From: Bacillus timonensis | GTDB lineage: Bacteria; Bacillota; Bacilli; Bacillales; Bacillaceae_L | NCBI RefSeq assembly: GCF_000285535.1 | Contig: NZ_HE610985.1 | Coordinates: 272,022-328,772, forward strand | Reading direction: 5' to 3' | DNA: 56,751 nucleotides | Shown here: in pieces, positions 23,750 to 32,446 of the stretch | Numbering within the stretch: position 1 is the stretch's first letter | How the letters are laid out: each line of letters opens with the position of its first letter | Notes under the pieces: generated by a model | Databases searched by the model: none | What the model saw: only the letters and a program-made list of their open reading frames with translations | Told to the model about the DNA's origin: nothing | Program-made: the position numbers and the translations under genes

Positions 23750-24706
23750 TTGGAAAAGGTCGTAGAAACTCATAACAATGCACCTCTAGAAAACATTAAA
23801 AAGGTCAAGCCTCCTTTAAAGAAAAGGATCAAAGATGAATGGAGAAAAAATGGTCTTGTTTATCTTGTACTTACTCCTGTATTAATCCATTTTCTAATCT
23901 TTCAAGTCATTCCATTTGTTTATAGTTTCATATTAACGTTTCTTAATTATCGAATTATCGGTACATCTGAGTTCGTTGGGTTACGAAACTGGAAGCAATT
24001 GTTTCAAGATGAGATCGCCTTGAAATCAATTTGGAACACTATATTATTTTCCTTCTATTATATACTTCCTACAATGGCACTTGGTTTGATTTTAGCGCTC
24101 ATCATAAAATCAGGGATTCGATTTACGAAATTTTTTAAAGGGATCTTTTTCCTGCCGGTTGTTACTTCATTTGTTGTTGTGGCAGGTATCTGGGAATGGC
24201 TATTTTCAGGAACTGAATCAGGATTAATTAACTACGTAATAAGCTTTTTTGGAATTGAACCACAGTTGTTTTTATCTGATTCTTCACAAGCCTTACTTGT
24301 ATTGGCTGGTTTGAGTATATTCAAAGTATCTGGTAGCACAATGATTTATTACTTTGCAGGGCTCCAGTCCATTCCAAAAGATATGTATGAAGCGGCAAAA
24401 ATCGATGGTGCTTCACCTTTAAAATCCTTTTGGATGATTACTTTCCCATTATTAAAACCGATTCATTTTTATGTGTTAATCATAACTACGATTGGTTCTT
24501 TCCAAATCTTTGACTCTGCTTTTCTATTAACGAACGGGGGACCAAACTTCTCGACAAGTACGATTGTATTTTATTTATACCAAATAGGATTTACGAATTT
24601 GAACTTTAGCTATGCAGCAGTTTTATCTTATGTATTATTTGCGATTATCTTAATCATTTCGCTTATTCAGAGAAAATACTTTGGAAAAGATCAAGGTATT
24701 TATTAA
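23750..24706 (+). CDS. Sugar ABC transporter permease (MalF/UgpA type)
   Basis: A 318-aa membrane protein with six predicted helices after a basic cytoplasmic N-terminus of about 45 residues. The EAA loop that contacts the ATPase is EAAKIDGASPLKSFWMITFPLLKP (residues about 213-236). The TTG start follows AAGGTGAT. It pairs with the permease at 24740 in a CUT1-type importer. Confidence 0.92.
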   Translation: MEKVVETHNNAPLENIKKVKPPLKKRIKDEWRKNGLVYLVLTPVLIHFLIFQVIPFVYSFILTFLNYRIIGTSEFVGLRNWKQLFQDEIALKSIWNTILFSFYYILPTMALGLILALIIKSGIRFTKFFKGIFFLPVVTSFVVVAGIWEWLFSGTESGLINYVISFFGIEPQLFLSDSSQALLVLAGLSIFKVSGSTMIYYFAGLQSIPKDMYEAAKIDGASPLKSFWMITFPLLKPIHFYVLIITTIGSFQIFDSAFLLTNGGPNFSTSTIVFYLYQIGFTNLNFSYAAVLSYVLFAIILIISLIQRKYFGKDQGIY

Positions 24707-24739
24707 GGCTGAGCGTGATTGTAAGGGAGATGAAATATC

Positions 24740-25546
24740 TTGATAAAAAAAACACTTAACTATTTAGTCCTGTTCTTCTTCGGGTTTTGTTTTCTCCTTC
24801 CATTTTTAATTATGGCATTAAGTTCATTTAAAGAAACAACTTATGCAGCTATGGATCCGTTATTTTGGATTCCAGACAGTGTGTCTTTTAGTAACTTTGC
24901 ATATCTATTTCGTAATGATAATTTCTTACGATGGATTTTTAACTCTGTTGTGATTACAATTGTTCCTGTTTTTTCACAAATGTTTTTTGCTGGATTATTA
25001 GGCTATATTTTTGCAAGGAAGCAATTCTTCGGCAGGGAATTCATATTCTGGACATTTATGGCCGTCATCATGATTCCATCGCAACTCCTTATCATACCGA
25101 AATTTATCATGTTTTCAAAATTTGGTTGGATTAATGAATACCAAGCTCTGATTGTTCCAGAACTATGGGCGATTATGGGTGTATTCTTAGTTCGCCAATT
25201 CATGCAAGGCATTCCTATGGAATTAGATGAGGCTGCAAGAATGGATGGAGCTAATGATTTTCAGGTATTTCGCAAAATTTATATGCCATTAGCATTTCCG
25301 TCAATCGCTACCGTCGGAACGTTTGCGTTTGTAAGTAACTGGAATGATTTATTCCAACCATTAATTTATATGACAAATGAGAAAATGTACCCGATTACAG
25401 TTGGGCTAGCTTCTACATTAAGCAAAGAAGGAAACTTTGGTATTGAAATGGCGGGGGCAACACTCTCATTTATCCCGACCTTTTTAATCTTCTTATTCTT
25501 CCAGAAGTATTTTACAGAGGGCATACAGTTGTCAGGTCTAAAATAA
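24740..25546 (+). CDS. Sugar ABC transporter permease (MalG/UgpE type)
   Basis: A 268-aa membrane protein with six helices and the EAA loop ELDEAARMDGANDFQVFRKIYMPL (residues about 153-176). The TTG start follows GGGAGATG. The C-terminal YFTEGIQLSGLK is typical of this subfamily. With the preceding permease and binding protein it forms a CUT1 oligosaccharide importer. Confidence 0.92.
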   Translation: MIKKTLNYLVLFFFGFCFLLPFLIMALSSFKETTYAAMDPLFWIPDSVSFSNFAYLFRNDNFLRWIFNSVVITIVPVFSQMFFAGLLGYIFARKQFFGREFIFWTFMAVIMIPSQLLIIPKFIMFSKFGWINEYQALIVPELWAIMGVFLVRQFMQGIPMELDEAARMDGANDFQVFRKIYMPLAFPSIATVGTFAFVSNWNDLFQPLIYMTNEKMYPITVGLASTLSKEGNFGIEMAGATLSFIPTFLIFLFFQKYFTEGIQLSGLK

Positions 25547-25574
25547 GTTTCTTCATTTAAAAAGGAGTGAATGT

Positions 25575-26474
25575 ATGAAGGATTTAAAAATAGGGATGAT
25601 TGGTCTCGATACCTCGCATGCAACTGCTTTTACAAAACTGTTAAATGATTCTTCCCACCCCTTTTATGTAGGGGGTGGGAAAGTAGTCATGGCCTATCCT
25701 GTCGGTTCACCTGATTTTGATTTAAGTTATACACGGATTGGTCCTATTACAAAAGAGGTTGAACAGAATGGTGTTCAAATCGTTGATACAATCGAAGAAG
25801 TAGCAGACCAGTGTGATGCAGTTTTAGTAGAGTCAGTGGATGGAAGGGTTCATTTTGATCAAGTAAGCAAAATAATTGAGTTTAAAAAACCAATATTTGT
25901 AGATAAACCGTTTTGCTTAACTTCTTCCGATGCGAAAGGAATCGTGGAACTATCTGAAAAATATCATACGCCGATTATGAGCACTTCTGCTTTGCGTTTT
26001 GCAGAAAGTCTAACAAAAGCACTGGCAATTAAGGATAAAGGGAAGATAATTGGTGCGGACTGTTTTGGACCGATGGAGATAGTAGACACCCAACCAGGCT
26101 ATTTTTGGTATGGGATTCATTCAGTTGAAATGCTTTATACGATACTAGGTAGTGGCGCAAAGCATGTTCGGTCAGAATCCAACCAGGATTTTGATGTCAT
26201 TGTTTCAGAGTGGGAGGATGGTCGCATTGGTTCGGTGAGAGGGAATCGAAAGGGGAATGGTGATTTCGGTTCGGTCATTCATTTTGAAAAAGGGAGTGAG
26301 TATGTATCAATTAACTCATCCTCAAAACCCTTTTATGCTAGTTTATTAGAGAACGTTTTGGAGTTTTTTAAGGACGGTAAAACAAGAGTGCCTTTACATG
26401 AAACGATAGAAATTATTCGTTTTATTGAAGCGGCAAATGAAAGTAGGGAGACGGGGAACCAGGTGTTTTTTTAA
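25575..26474 (+). CDS. Gfo/Idh/MocA family dehydrogenase
   Basis: A 299-aa NAD(P)-dependent sugar dehydrogenase, short for the family (330-380 aa). The nucleotide fold starts at IGMIGLDTSHA (the second Gly of GxGxxG is replaced), with VDKPF in place of the usual EKP at the catalytic Lys position (residue about 113). YFWYGIHSVEMLYTILG supplies the conserved H that aids catalysis. It is 29 bases downstream of the permease, with AAAGGAG, and shares the ABC transcript. It may oxidise the imported sugar or its glycone. One of three such enzymes in the locus (also 34393, 35384). Confidence 0.85.
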   Translation: MKDLKIGMIGLDTSHATAFTKLLNDSSHPFYVGGGKVVMAYPVGSPDFDLSYTRIGPITKEVEQNGVQIVDTIEEVADQCDAVLVESVDGRVHFDQVSKIIEFKKPIFVDKPFCLTSSDAKGIVELSEKYHTPIMSTSALRFAESLTKALAIKDKGKIIGADCFGPMEIVDTQPGYFWYGIHSVEMLYTILGSGAKHVRSESNQDFDVIVSEWEDGRIGSVRGNRKGNGDFGSVIHFEKGSEYVSINSSSKPFYASLLENVLEFFKDGKTRVPLHETIEIIRFIEAANESRETGNQVFF

Positions 26475-26486
26475 AGGATATAGTAG

Positions 26487-26529
26487 GATAAGACAGCGGG
26501 TAATATAGTTCCCGCCGCCTCATCTTTTT
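26487..26529 (+). terminator. Terminator of the ABC importer operon
   Basis: An imperfect stem closes GCGGG onto CCCGC around TAATATAGTT, extends with three mismatches, and is followed by TTTTTT. It lies between the convergent dehydrogenase and regulator genes. Confidence 0.6.
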
Positions 26530-27884
26530 TATTCGTGCTCATCTAGGATAAAGCTAAGACGATAAATCCGTCTTGGTCTACCTTTATAGGTAATTTTTTC
26601 TTCGCCTACAATATCTACTAAATTGGCGTCCATCCATTTCAATAGGATTCGATGGGCACTTCTTGTTGTAATGTTTAAAGTCGTAGCTAACTCTTGAGCT
26701 GTATAATCGTATTTTTTATGACGTGCTACTCGTGCCATTAATTTTGTCATATAGGCTGCTGACATACCGGCCTGTTCGGCTTTGTTAAGTAGTTCTGCAT
26801 CTGTGATGGATAAATCATACTTTTCGTATTGTGTATCCGTGATAATGTCTACTGGACCGATCACACTTTGGTCTTCACGAACGATATAGCAGACATTACC
26901 ACCGAGTTCCTTCGATTGACGAAGAGCGATTCTTGCGTGGTTACCTGCTTCAGCTGCAGAAAGCCCGAACCCTACACCGATGCTAATGGAGACACCTAGT
27001 TCTGTTTTTGCTGAATTCAACAATGGGATGAATTTATATCCACGTGTTTCTCTTTCGAAAATACCACGTGTTGTAATAAAAGAAAATTCATCTCCGCCAG
27101 AATTTATCAAATGACCATCAAGAAGTTTTGTATAATTCAACATCATTTGTTGAAATTTTAACTTGAGTAATTGTACTTCATGTTCCGTTTTGTATTTTTC
27201 GGTGGCTTTGTCGAATTTATCAATATCAATGATGCCAAACACGATTTGCGATTCTTTATTTTTCCGGGCCTCCGTCGCAAGCAATGCACGCTCGAGTGAA
27301 ACGATTAAGTCCTGATAGGTTGGTGTAACCCATTCATTGGGTATTCCCAATTCTGAAAGTTTTAATGAAACTTCCTGGGTACCAGTAATGGCAATTGAAC
27401 CCAATTTCTGATAATTCTCTTGGTGAAACTCAATAATTGCCTCGAAAGTAGTCGTCTCATTGTAATGTGGAAAGGAGGTACATTCATAATTGGTTTCGTC
27501 TAATTCATATAGAATCCTTTGGATGTATTTCTCATCAACCGTGTCGATTGAAAAGTGCCTGATATCATATTGATTCTTAATTAAAAATAAAGACCGATAA
27601 AGGCCCGTACCCATTAATGGAACATATTGTGCAGGAATGGCGAAATCAAAAAGTTGTTTGGCCTTTATATATGTTGGAAATTCCATAAAGAGGAGAACTT
27701 CGACCTTATTGACCAAGTCTTCAATCTCCTTACGCTCAATCGTTGATGGAGTTGCATGTAGAAAGAAAGGTTGAAAATTTGGAAACGATTCAAGCGCTTT
27801 CATAATTTCGTTCACAAGTGCTTCAGGACTTACAATGCCAATGATAATTTCAGTACTATTACTTGATAATTGATTTGTTTTCAT
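26529..27884 (-). CDS. GGDEF-like / winged-helix transcriptional regulator
   Basis: A 451-aa protein of unusual architecture. Residues about 1-200 are an alpha/beta region I do not recognise. Residues about 205-340 resemble a GGDEF nucleotide-cyclase fold: FGIIDIDKFD, SGGDEF (residues 262-267), and SISIGVGFGLS, then ALRQSKELGGN. The base-recognition ND-GH-GD stretch of true diguanylate cyclases is absent, so ligand binding is likelier than c-di-GMP synthesis. Residues about 380-451 form a winged helix (YTAQELATTLNITTRSAHRILLKW in part, then KGRPRRIYRL). I chose ATG 27884, 8 bases after GGAG; the upstream ATG lacks a ribosome site. An inverted repeat just upstream and matching elements at four other promoters make it the likely regulon controller. 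Confidence 0.75.
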   Translation of the reverse strand: MKTNQLSSNSTEIIIGIVSPEALVNEIMKALESFPNFQPFFLHATPSTIERKEIEDLVNKVEVLLFMEFPTYIKAKQLFDFAIPAQYVPLMGTGLYRSLFLIKNQYDIRHFSIDTVDEKYIQRILYELDETNYECTSFPHYNETTTFEAIIEFHQENYQKLGSIAITGTQEVSLKLSELGIPNEWVTPTYQDLIVSLERALLATEARKNKESQIVFGIIDIDKFDKATEKYKTEHEVQLLKLKFQQMMLNYTKLLDGHLINSGGDEFSFITTRGIFERETRGYKFIPLLNSAKTELGVSISIGVGFGLSAAEAGNHARIALRQSKELGGNVCYIVREDQSVIGPVDIITDTQYEKYDLSITDAELLNKAEQAGMSAAYMTKLMARVARHKKYDYTAQELATTLNITTRSAHRILLKWMDANLVDIVGEEKITYKGRPRRIYRLSFILDEHE

Positions 27885-27900
27885 CACGTCATCTCCATTT

Positions 27901-27925
27901 AAAGACATTTCCTTAATATGTCTTT
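27901..27925. promoter_or_regulatory. Inverted-repeat operator in the regulator's 5' leader
   Basis: A perfect 8-bp inverted repeat AAAGACAT ... ATGTCTTT with a 9-base spacer. The half-site AAAGAC and the 13-base distance between AAAGAC and GTC equal those of the promoter elements at 20806, 22145 and 27991. It lies just after the predicted start of transcription of the regulator, fitting autorepression. Confidence 0.6.
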
Positions 27926-27941
27926 TATTAATCTTACTACT

Positions 27942-27970
27942 AGATTAAGAGGAACATTTCCAATTGTCAA
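27942..27970 (-). promoter_or_regulatory. Sigma-A promoter of the regulator gene
   Basis: Minus strand TTGACA (27965-27970), 17 bases, TAATCT (27942-27947). Consensus -35 and good spacing; transcription would begin about 10 bases before the operator at 27901-27925. Confidence 0.7.
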
Positions 27971-27990
27971 TGAAAAAACCGGATTTATTT

Positions 27991-28036
27991 AAAGACTTTT
28001 AAGTGACTTGTCTTTTAATAAAGTCGATTATACAAT
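27991..28036 (+). promoter_or_regulatory. Promoter with regulon element, catabolic operon
   Basis: AAAGAC-N8-GAC-TTGTCT (27991-28013), 17 bases, TACAAT (28031-28036). The first 6 bases pair with GTCTTT at 28010-28015 as an inverted repeat with the same 13-base spacer as at 27901. It drives the operon starting at 28107. Confidence 0.72.
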
Positions 28037-28106
28037 GAAGTTAATTAGTTAGTAACCATGTTTTTCCTATTCTAGAACTTCAAAAAACATAACGAGGAGG
28101 ATTTAA

Positions 28107-29123
28107 ATGAAAACGATTGCGGAATTAGAGGATTTTATGTCAACGCCGAGCGAGGCATTAATAAAAGATATTCAACAACTTGATGGAGATATCATGATCT
28201 TAGGTGTAAGTGGGAAAATGGGACCGACTTTAGCCAAACTAACGAAGCGAGCTGTTGATCAGTCAGGTTTACCCAAAAAAGTAATTGGGGTTGCACGATT
28301 CACAGATGAGAGTTTAATAGACGAATTAGAGGCAGTCGGAATAGAAACAATCAAAGCAGATCTTTTGAAAGAAGAAGACCTACAAAACCTTCCAAATGTG
28401 AAAAACATTATTTTTATGGCTGGAACGAAATTTGGTACAGTTGGTAATGAGCACCGGACATGGGCGATGAATGCGTATCTTCCTGGACGTGTCGCTGAAA
28501 AGTTCAAAGACTCACGAATTGTTGCATTTTCAACTGGTAATGTTTATCCGCTGACTTCCGTATTGAGTAATGGATGCACGGAGGACGTGTCTCCAAATCC
28601 AGTTGGTGAATATGCACAATCCTGCTTAGGAAGAGAACGAGTGCTCACTTATTTCTCTCATAAACACCAAACACCTGTTGTCCTCTTCAGACTGAATTAT
28701 GCAATCGACCTTCGATATGGAGTTTTACTGGAAATTGCAAAATCTGTTCACCAAGGTAAACCAATCGATTTAACAATGGGAAATGTAAATGTCATTTGGC
28801 AAGGTGATGCGAATGAATATGCGATTCGCTCTTTATTACATACAAATCACCCTCCACAAATTATTAATGTAACTGGACCTGAAACATTATCTGTAAGATG
28901 GCTTGCCACTGAATTCAGTAAACGAATGGAGAAGGAACCGTTGTTTGTTAACAGTGAAAGTCCTACAGCGTTGCTTAATAATGCTTCACTTGCCCATAAA
29001 TTATTCGGCTATCCAAAGGTGACGGTTCAACAGATGATTGATTTGATTGCTCACTGGGTAATGAGTGATGGGCATACCATTAATAAGCCAACCCATTTCC
29101 AAGAAAGAGAGGGTGCATTTTAA
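28107..29123 (+). CDS. NAD-dependent epimerase/dehydratase family protein
   Basis: A 338-aa extended short-chain dehydrogenase. The NAD-binding turn is LGVSGKMGPTLAKL (residues about 32-45), with the Ser-Thr stretch AFSTGNVYPL (residues about 143-152). The catalytic Tyr is in EYAQSCLGRERVL, but the Lys of the usual YxxxK is Cys, so proton relay must differ or activity is altered. A sugar nucleotide or free sugar acid could be the substrate. First gene of the large operon; GAGGAGG precedes ATG. It overlaps the next gene by one base (TAATG), which suggests coupled translation and a common pathway with the aldolase. Confidence 0.82.
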   Translation: MKTIAELEDFMSTPSEALIKDIQQLDGDIMILGVSGKMGPTLAKLTKRAVDQSGLPKKVIGVARFTDESLIDELEAVGIETIKADLLKEEDLQNLPNVKNIIFMAGTKFGTVGNEHRTWAMNAYLPGRVAEKFKDSRIVAFSTGNVYPLTSVLSNGCTEDVSPNPVGEYAQSCLGRERVLTYFSHKHQTPVVLFRLNYAIDLRYGVLLEIAKSVHQGKPIDLTMGNVNVIWQGDANEYAIRSLLHTNHPPQIINVTGPETLSVRWLATEFSKRMEKEPLFVNSESPTALLNNASLAHKLFGYPKVTVQQMIDLIAHWVMSDGHTINKPTHFQEREGAF

Positions 29124-30178
29124 TGCTAAACTCGGCTGTTAAGAAAAAGCTTCATGAGGGCACAGTGATTCCAGCTCACCCACTTGCATTGACAGAAGAA
29201 AGACAGCTTGATGAGGCAGGGCAGCGAGCCCTGACCCGTTACTATATCGATGCTGGTGTTGGTGGAATTGCAGTAGGTGTTCATACCACCCAGTTTGAAA
29301 TTCGTGATCCTGAATTCAATCTTTATCAAAAGGTGTTATCCATTGCCATTGAGGAAACGAAACGTGCAAATGTTTCGGATGATTTTATCAAAGTAGCAGG
29401 AATTTGCGGGCCGACAGAACAAGCCATTCGTGAAGCGACCTTTAGCAAAGAGATAGGCTATGACTTAGGATTATTGAGTATGGGTGGTTTACAGCATCTA
29501 TCTGAAGAAGAATTACTTGAACGGACAGAAAAAGTAGCAGAAATTATTCCGGTATTTGGGTTCTATCTACAACCTGCAGTAGGTGGAAGAACTTTCTCCT
29601 ATGAATTTTGGGAGCGCTTTGCCAATATTCCAAATGTGTATGCCATCAAAATTGCACCGTTTGATAGATATTGTTCAATTGATGTAGTTCGTGCGGTAAG
29701 TCATTCGCCTCGTAATGAAGAAATTGCTTTATATACTGGAAATGACGACAACATTGTTAATGATTTGTTAACGCCATTTGAATTCACTGTTGGAAATACA
29801 AAGGTGGAAAAGAACATCGTTGGTGGTCTTCTCGGACATTGGTCGGTTTGGACCAAACGAGTCGTTGAGACATTCGAGGAAATTAAAAAGGTTAGAAACC
29901 ATGAATCCATTCCAAAGGAATTATTGACTCTAGGACAACAAATCACAGATGCCAATGCAGCCATATTTGATGCGCGAAATCGCTTTAAAGGAAGCATCGC
30001 TGGTATTAATGAAATCTTAGCAAGACAAGGATTGCTTCAAGGAAATTGGTGTTTGGTTGATCGTGAAGTACTAAGTCCAGGTCAGGCAGAAGAATTAGAC
30101 CGTATTTATGCTAGCTACCCTCATTTACATGATGATGAATTTGTAAAAGCAAATCTATCAAAATGGTTGGCTAAATAA
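29123..30178 (+). CDS. DapA-like class I aldolase (DHDPS family)
   Basis: A 351-aa TIM-barrel protein of the dihydrodipicolinate synthase/N-acetylneuraminate lyase family. The Schiff-base Lys is in NVYAIKIAPFDRY and the helper Tyr in FYLQPAVGG. The substrate-carboxylate motif, usually GTTGE, is GVHTTQFE here, so the keto acid or the second substrate is unlike lysine precursors. Family members include 2-keto-3-deoxy sugar acid aldolases, which fits an oxidative sugar pathway. It starts within the stop of the preceding gene. Confidence 0.82.
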   Translation: MLNSAVKKKLHEGTVIPAHPLALTEERQLDEAGQRALTRYYIDAGVGGIAVGVHTTQFEIRDPEFNLYQKVLSIAIEETKRANVSDDFIKVAGICGPTEQAIREATFSKEIGYDLGLLSMGGLQHLSEEELLERTEKVAEIIPVFGFYLQPAVGGRTFSYEFWERFANIPNVYAIKIAPFDRYCSIDVVRAVSHSPRNEEIALYTGNDDNIVNDLLTPFEFTVGNTKVEKNIVGGLLGHWSVWTKRVVETFEEIKKVRNHESIPKELLTLGQQITDANAAIFDARNRFKGSIAGINEILARQGLLQGNWCLVDREVLSPGQAEELDRIYASYPHLHDDEFVKANLSKWLAK

Positions 30179-30199
30179 TCGACGGAAGAAGGATTTCGA

Positions 30200-31204
30200 A
30201 TGAAACGAATTGTAGCCCACAACAAAAAAGTTGAAATTATAGAAGATGAAATGCCAAGTATAGAGGGAAAACCTTCCTATATATTAGTTAAAACGTTGTA
30301 TTCTGTTATTTCCCCAGGCACTGAATTATCGATGCTAGCGATTAGTGAAAATAAGCAGCTTCACCTTGGTTACAGTGCGATGGGTGAAGTAGTGGAATGT
30401 GGAAGTAACATCACGGACGTGAAAAAGGGAGATCTCGTCGCTTGTTACGGTGCGCCCTATGTACACCATGATGAATATTTATGTGTACCGAAAACCTTGT
30501 ATGCAAAGGTTCCTGATACCGTAGATCCAAAGGAAGCTGCATTAGGTGGTCTTGGTGCGATTGCAATTCATGCACTTCGAATTGCTAACCTTCAATTTGG
30601 TGAAACCATCGTAATCGTTGGGTTAGGAGTTTTAGGACAATTGATTGCCAAAATTGCTAACGCCGCAGCTTTTAATGTAATCGCGTATGATCTCCACGAA
30701 AGTCGAGTAGAAATGCTAGAGAAAGAAAAAATTAAATCATTTTCGTCCGTAGAAGCAATGGAAAAGGCTATAAACATTGAAACAAATTCTCAAGGAGCAG
30801 ATGCCGTCCTTTTATGTGCAGGAGGAAAGCGCTCTCCACTTACTCATGAATGTCTGAAATGGATCCGTAAAAAAGGCAAGGCTGTTATTGTCGGTGATAT
30901 CGAGCCAGACTTCCCAAGAGACTTAATGTTTGGCAAAGAGGCGCAGTTACTCATTTCACGTGCTGGTGGTCCTGGAAGATATGACAGTGTATATGAAAGG
31001 GAAGCCATTGATTATCCTTATGAATATGTTCGCTGGACAGAAGGTAGGAACTTAGAAGAATATGTGCGTCTTATTAAGGAAAAAAGAATTGATGTTCAGC
31101 CATTTATTTCAGAAATTGTTGAACTTACTGATGCGCCACATGAATTTGAAAAACTGTTAAACAAAGAATCTACAACACTTACAAAATTAATTCATTTTAC
31201 GTAA
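30200..31204 (+). CDS. MDR-family (zinc-type) alcohol dehydrogenase
   Basis: A 334-aa medium-chain dehydrogenase. The nucleotide fold is VGLGVLGQLIAKIA (residues about 137-150). The usual catalytic-zinc CysGlySerAsp region reads SPGTELSML, with no Cys, and the structural zinc Cys cluster is absent, as in the SPGTE subgroup of putative sugar dehydrogenases. It likely oxidises a sugar alcohol or hydroxyl at C2-C3 with NAD(P). AGAAGGA lies before the ATG. Fourth reaction type next to the aldolase. Confidence 0.82.
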   Translation: MKRIVAHNKKVEIIEDEMPSIEGKPSYILVKTLYSVISPGTELSMLAISENKQLHLGYSAMGEVVECGSNITDVKKGDLVACYGAPYVHHDEYLCVPKTLYAKVPDTVDPKEAALGGLGAIAIHALRIANLQFGETIVIVGLGVLGQLIAKIANAAAFNVIAYDLHESRVEMLEKEKIKSFSSVEAMEKAINIETNSQGADAVLLCAGGKRSPLTHECLKWIRKKGKAVIVGDIEPDFPRDLMFGKEAQLLISRAGGPGRYDSVYEREAIDYPYEYVRWTEGRNLEEYVRLIKEKRIDVQPFISEIVELTDAPHEFEKLLNKESTTLTKLIHFT

Positions 31205-31245
31205 ACGAAGAAGAAGGTTGTAAACGGAAAGGATTTTGAAATCAG

Positions 31246-32400
31246 ATGATGTGTAACCACTTTTACTTACAAGGAAATGTTGTTACTGATAAAAGAATCT
31301 ATAAAAATAGGCTTCTTGAAATCAAAGATGGAAAAATTATTTTCGTTGGCAAGAAAGATGATAGAAAAAAAGAGGATCTGCCCTTCTACCAAGTAGATGG
31401 GTGGATCTGTCCTGGTTATATTGACACACATATACACGGTCTCAATGGTGATGATTTTATGGATCGTACAAAGGAAGGTTTTTATCGTATTCAAGATGGG
31501 CTTCCATCCTTTGGAGTGACAAGTTTCTTGTCAACTTCAAGGGCAGCCACATTAGATGATATTAAAACCTTCCTTTTATTAAGTAAACAAGTAGCTGCTG
31601 AAAAACGTAATGGTGCTCAGCTACTTGGTATTCATTTGGAAGGCCCTTGGATTAATCAAAAATATAAGGGTGCTCAAAAAGAGGAGTACATAATAGAACC
31701 TGAAATAGAGGGAGTTCGTTCCACCCTGCATATCGCTGAAGATTTGATTCGCATTGTAACATTGGCTCCAGAGCTTCCACATGGACTCGAGGTTATTAAA
31801 TTATTACATGACAAAAAAGTGGCTATATCCGCAGGACATACAGATGCTTCCTATGAGGAAATTGAACAGGCAATTGAGTATGGATTATCGAGAATTACCC
31901 ATTGTTTCAATGGAATGGCTCCAATCACACATCGGAATTTAACAGTTGCATTTGCAGCTCTCGATAAAGAAGAATTACACTGCGAAATGATAGCTGATGG
32001 CATACATCTACATTCGAAAATAATTGAGTTACTTTACAAAATGAAAGGCGTCGACCACATAACATTAATATCCGATTGCACCGGAACGAATCAATTACCT
32101 GAAGGATGTCATCAAATTGGTGGGAAAACAGTCTACAAACAAGATGGTAAAGTAACATTGGCGAATGGAAGCCTTGCAGGAAGTGCTTTAACTCTAGACA
32201 AAGCAGTTCAATATATTGTTTTTACTTGTTCTGTCCCAATTGAAGAGGCCGTGCAGATGGCCACCTATAATCCAGCTATTGTATCTGGAGTCAGCCATCG
32301 AAAAGGCAGAATTGCAGTGGGCTATGATGCCGATCTTGTCATTTTATCAACTGAATTAGAAGTGAAAAGTACGATTATAGACGGCAACTTTGTTTTTTGA
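31246..32400 (+). CDS. nagA: N-acetylglucosamine-6-phosphate deacetylase-like amidohydrolase
   Basis: A 384-aa amidohydrolase of the NagA family. Metal ligands: HxH in YIDTHIHGLNGDD (residues about 60-72), Glu in GIHLEGPWIN, His in SAGHTDASYEE, His in ITHCFNGMAPITHR and the catalytic Asp in ISDCTGTN. NagA removes acetate from GlcNAc-6-phosphate. No sugar kinase, PTS or nagB is in this operon, so the true substrate could be a non-phosphorylated or oxidised N-acetyl sugar; I keep nagA as a family symbol only. Two ATGs are adjacent at the start; the first is given. Confidence 0.85.
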   Translation: MMCNHFYLQGNVVTDKRIYKNRLLEIKDGKIIFVGKKDDRKKEDLPFYQVDGWICPGYIDTHIHGLNGDDFMDRTKEGFYRIQDGLPSFGVTSFLSTSRAATLDDIKTFLLLSKQVAAEKRNGAQLLGIHLEGPWINQKYKGAQKEEYIIEPEIEGVRSTLHIAEDLIRIVTLAPELPHGLEVIKLLHDKKVAISAGHTDASYEEIEQAIEYGLSRITHCFNGMAPITHRNLTVAFAALDKEELHCEMIADGIHLHSKIIELLYKMKGVDHITLISDCTGTNQLPEGCHQIGGKTVYKQDGKVTLANGSLAGSALTLDKAVQYIVFTCSVPIEEAVQMATYNPAIVSGVSHRKGRIAVGYDADLVILSTELEVKSTIIDGNFVF

Positions 32401-32446
32401 GCTTAGTAAGTAATCGTTACGTGAAAAACGAAAAGAGGTATCCACA

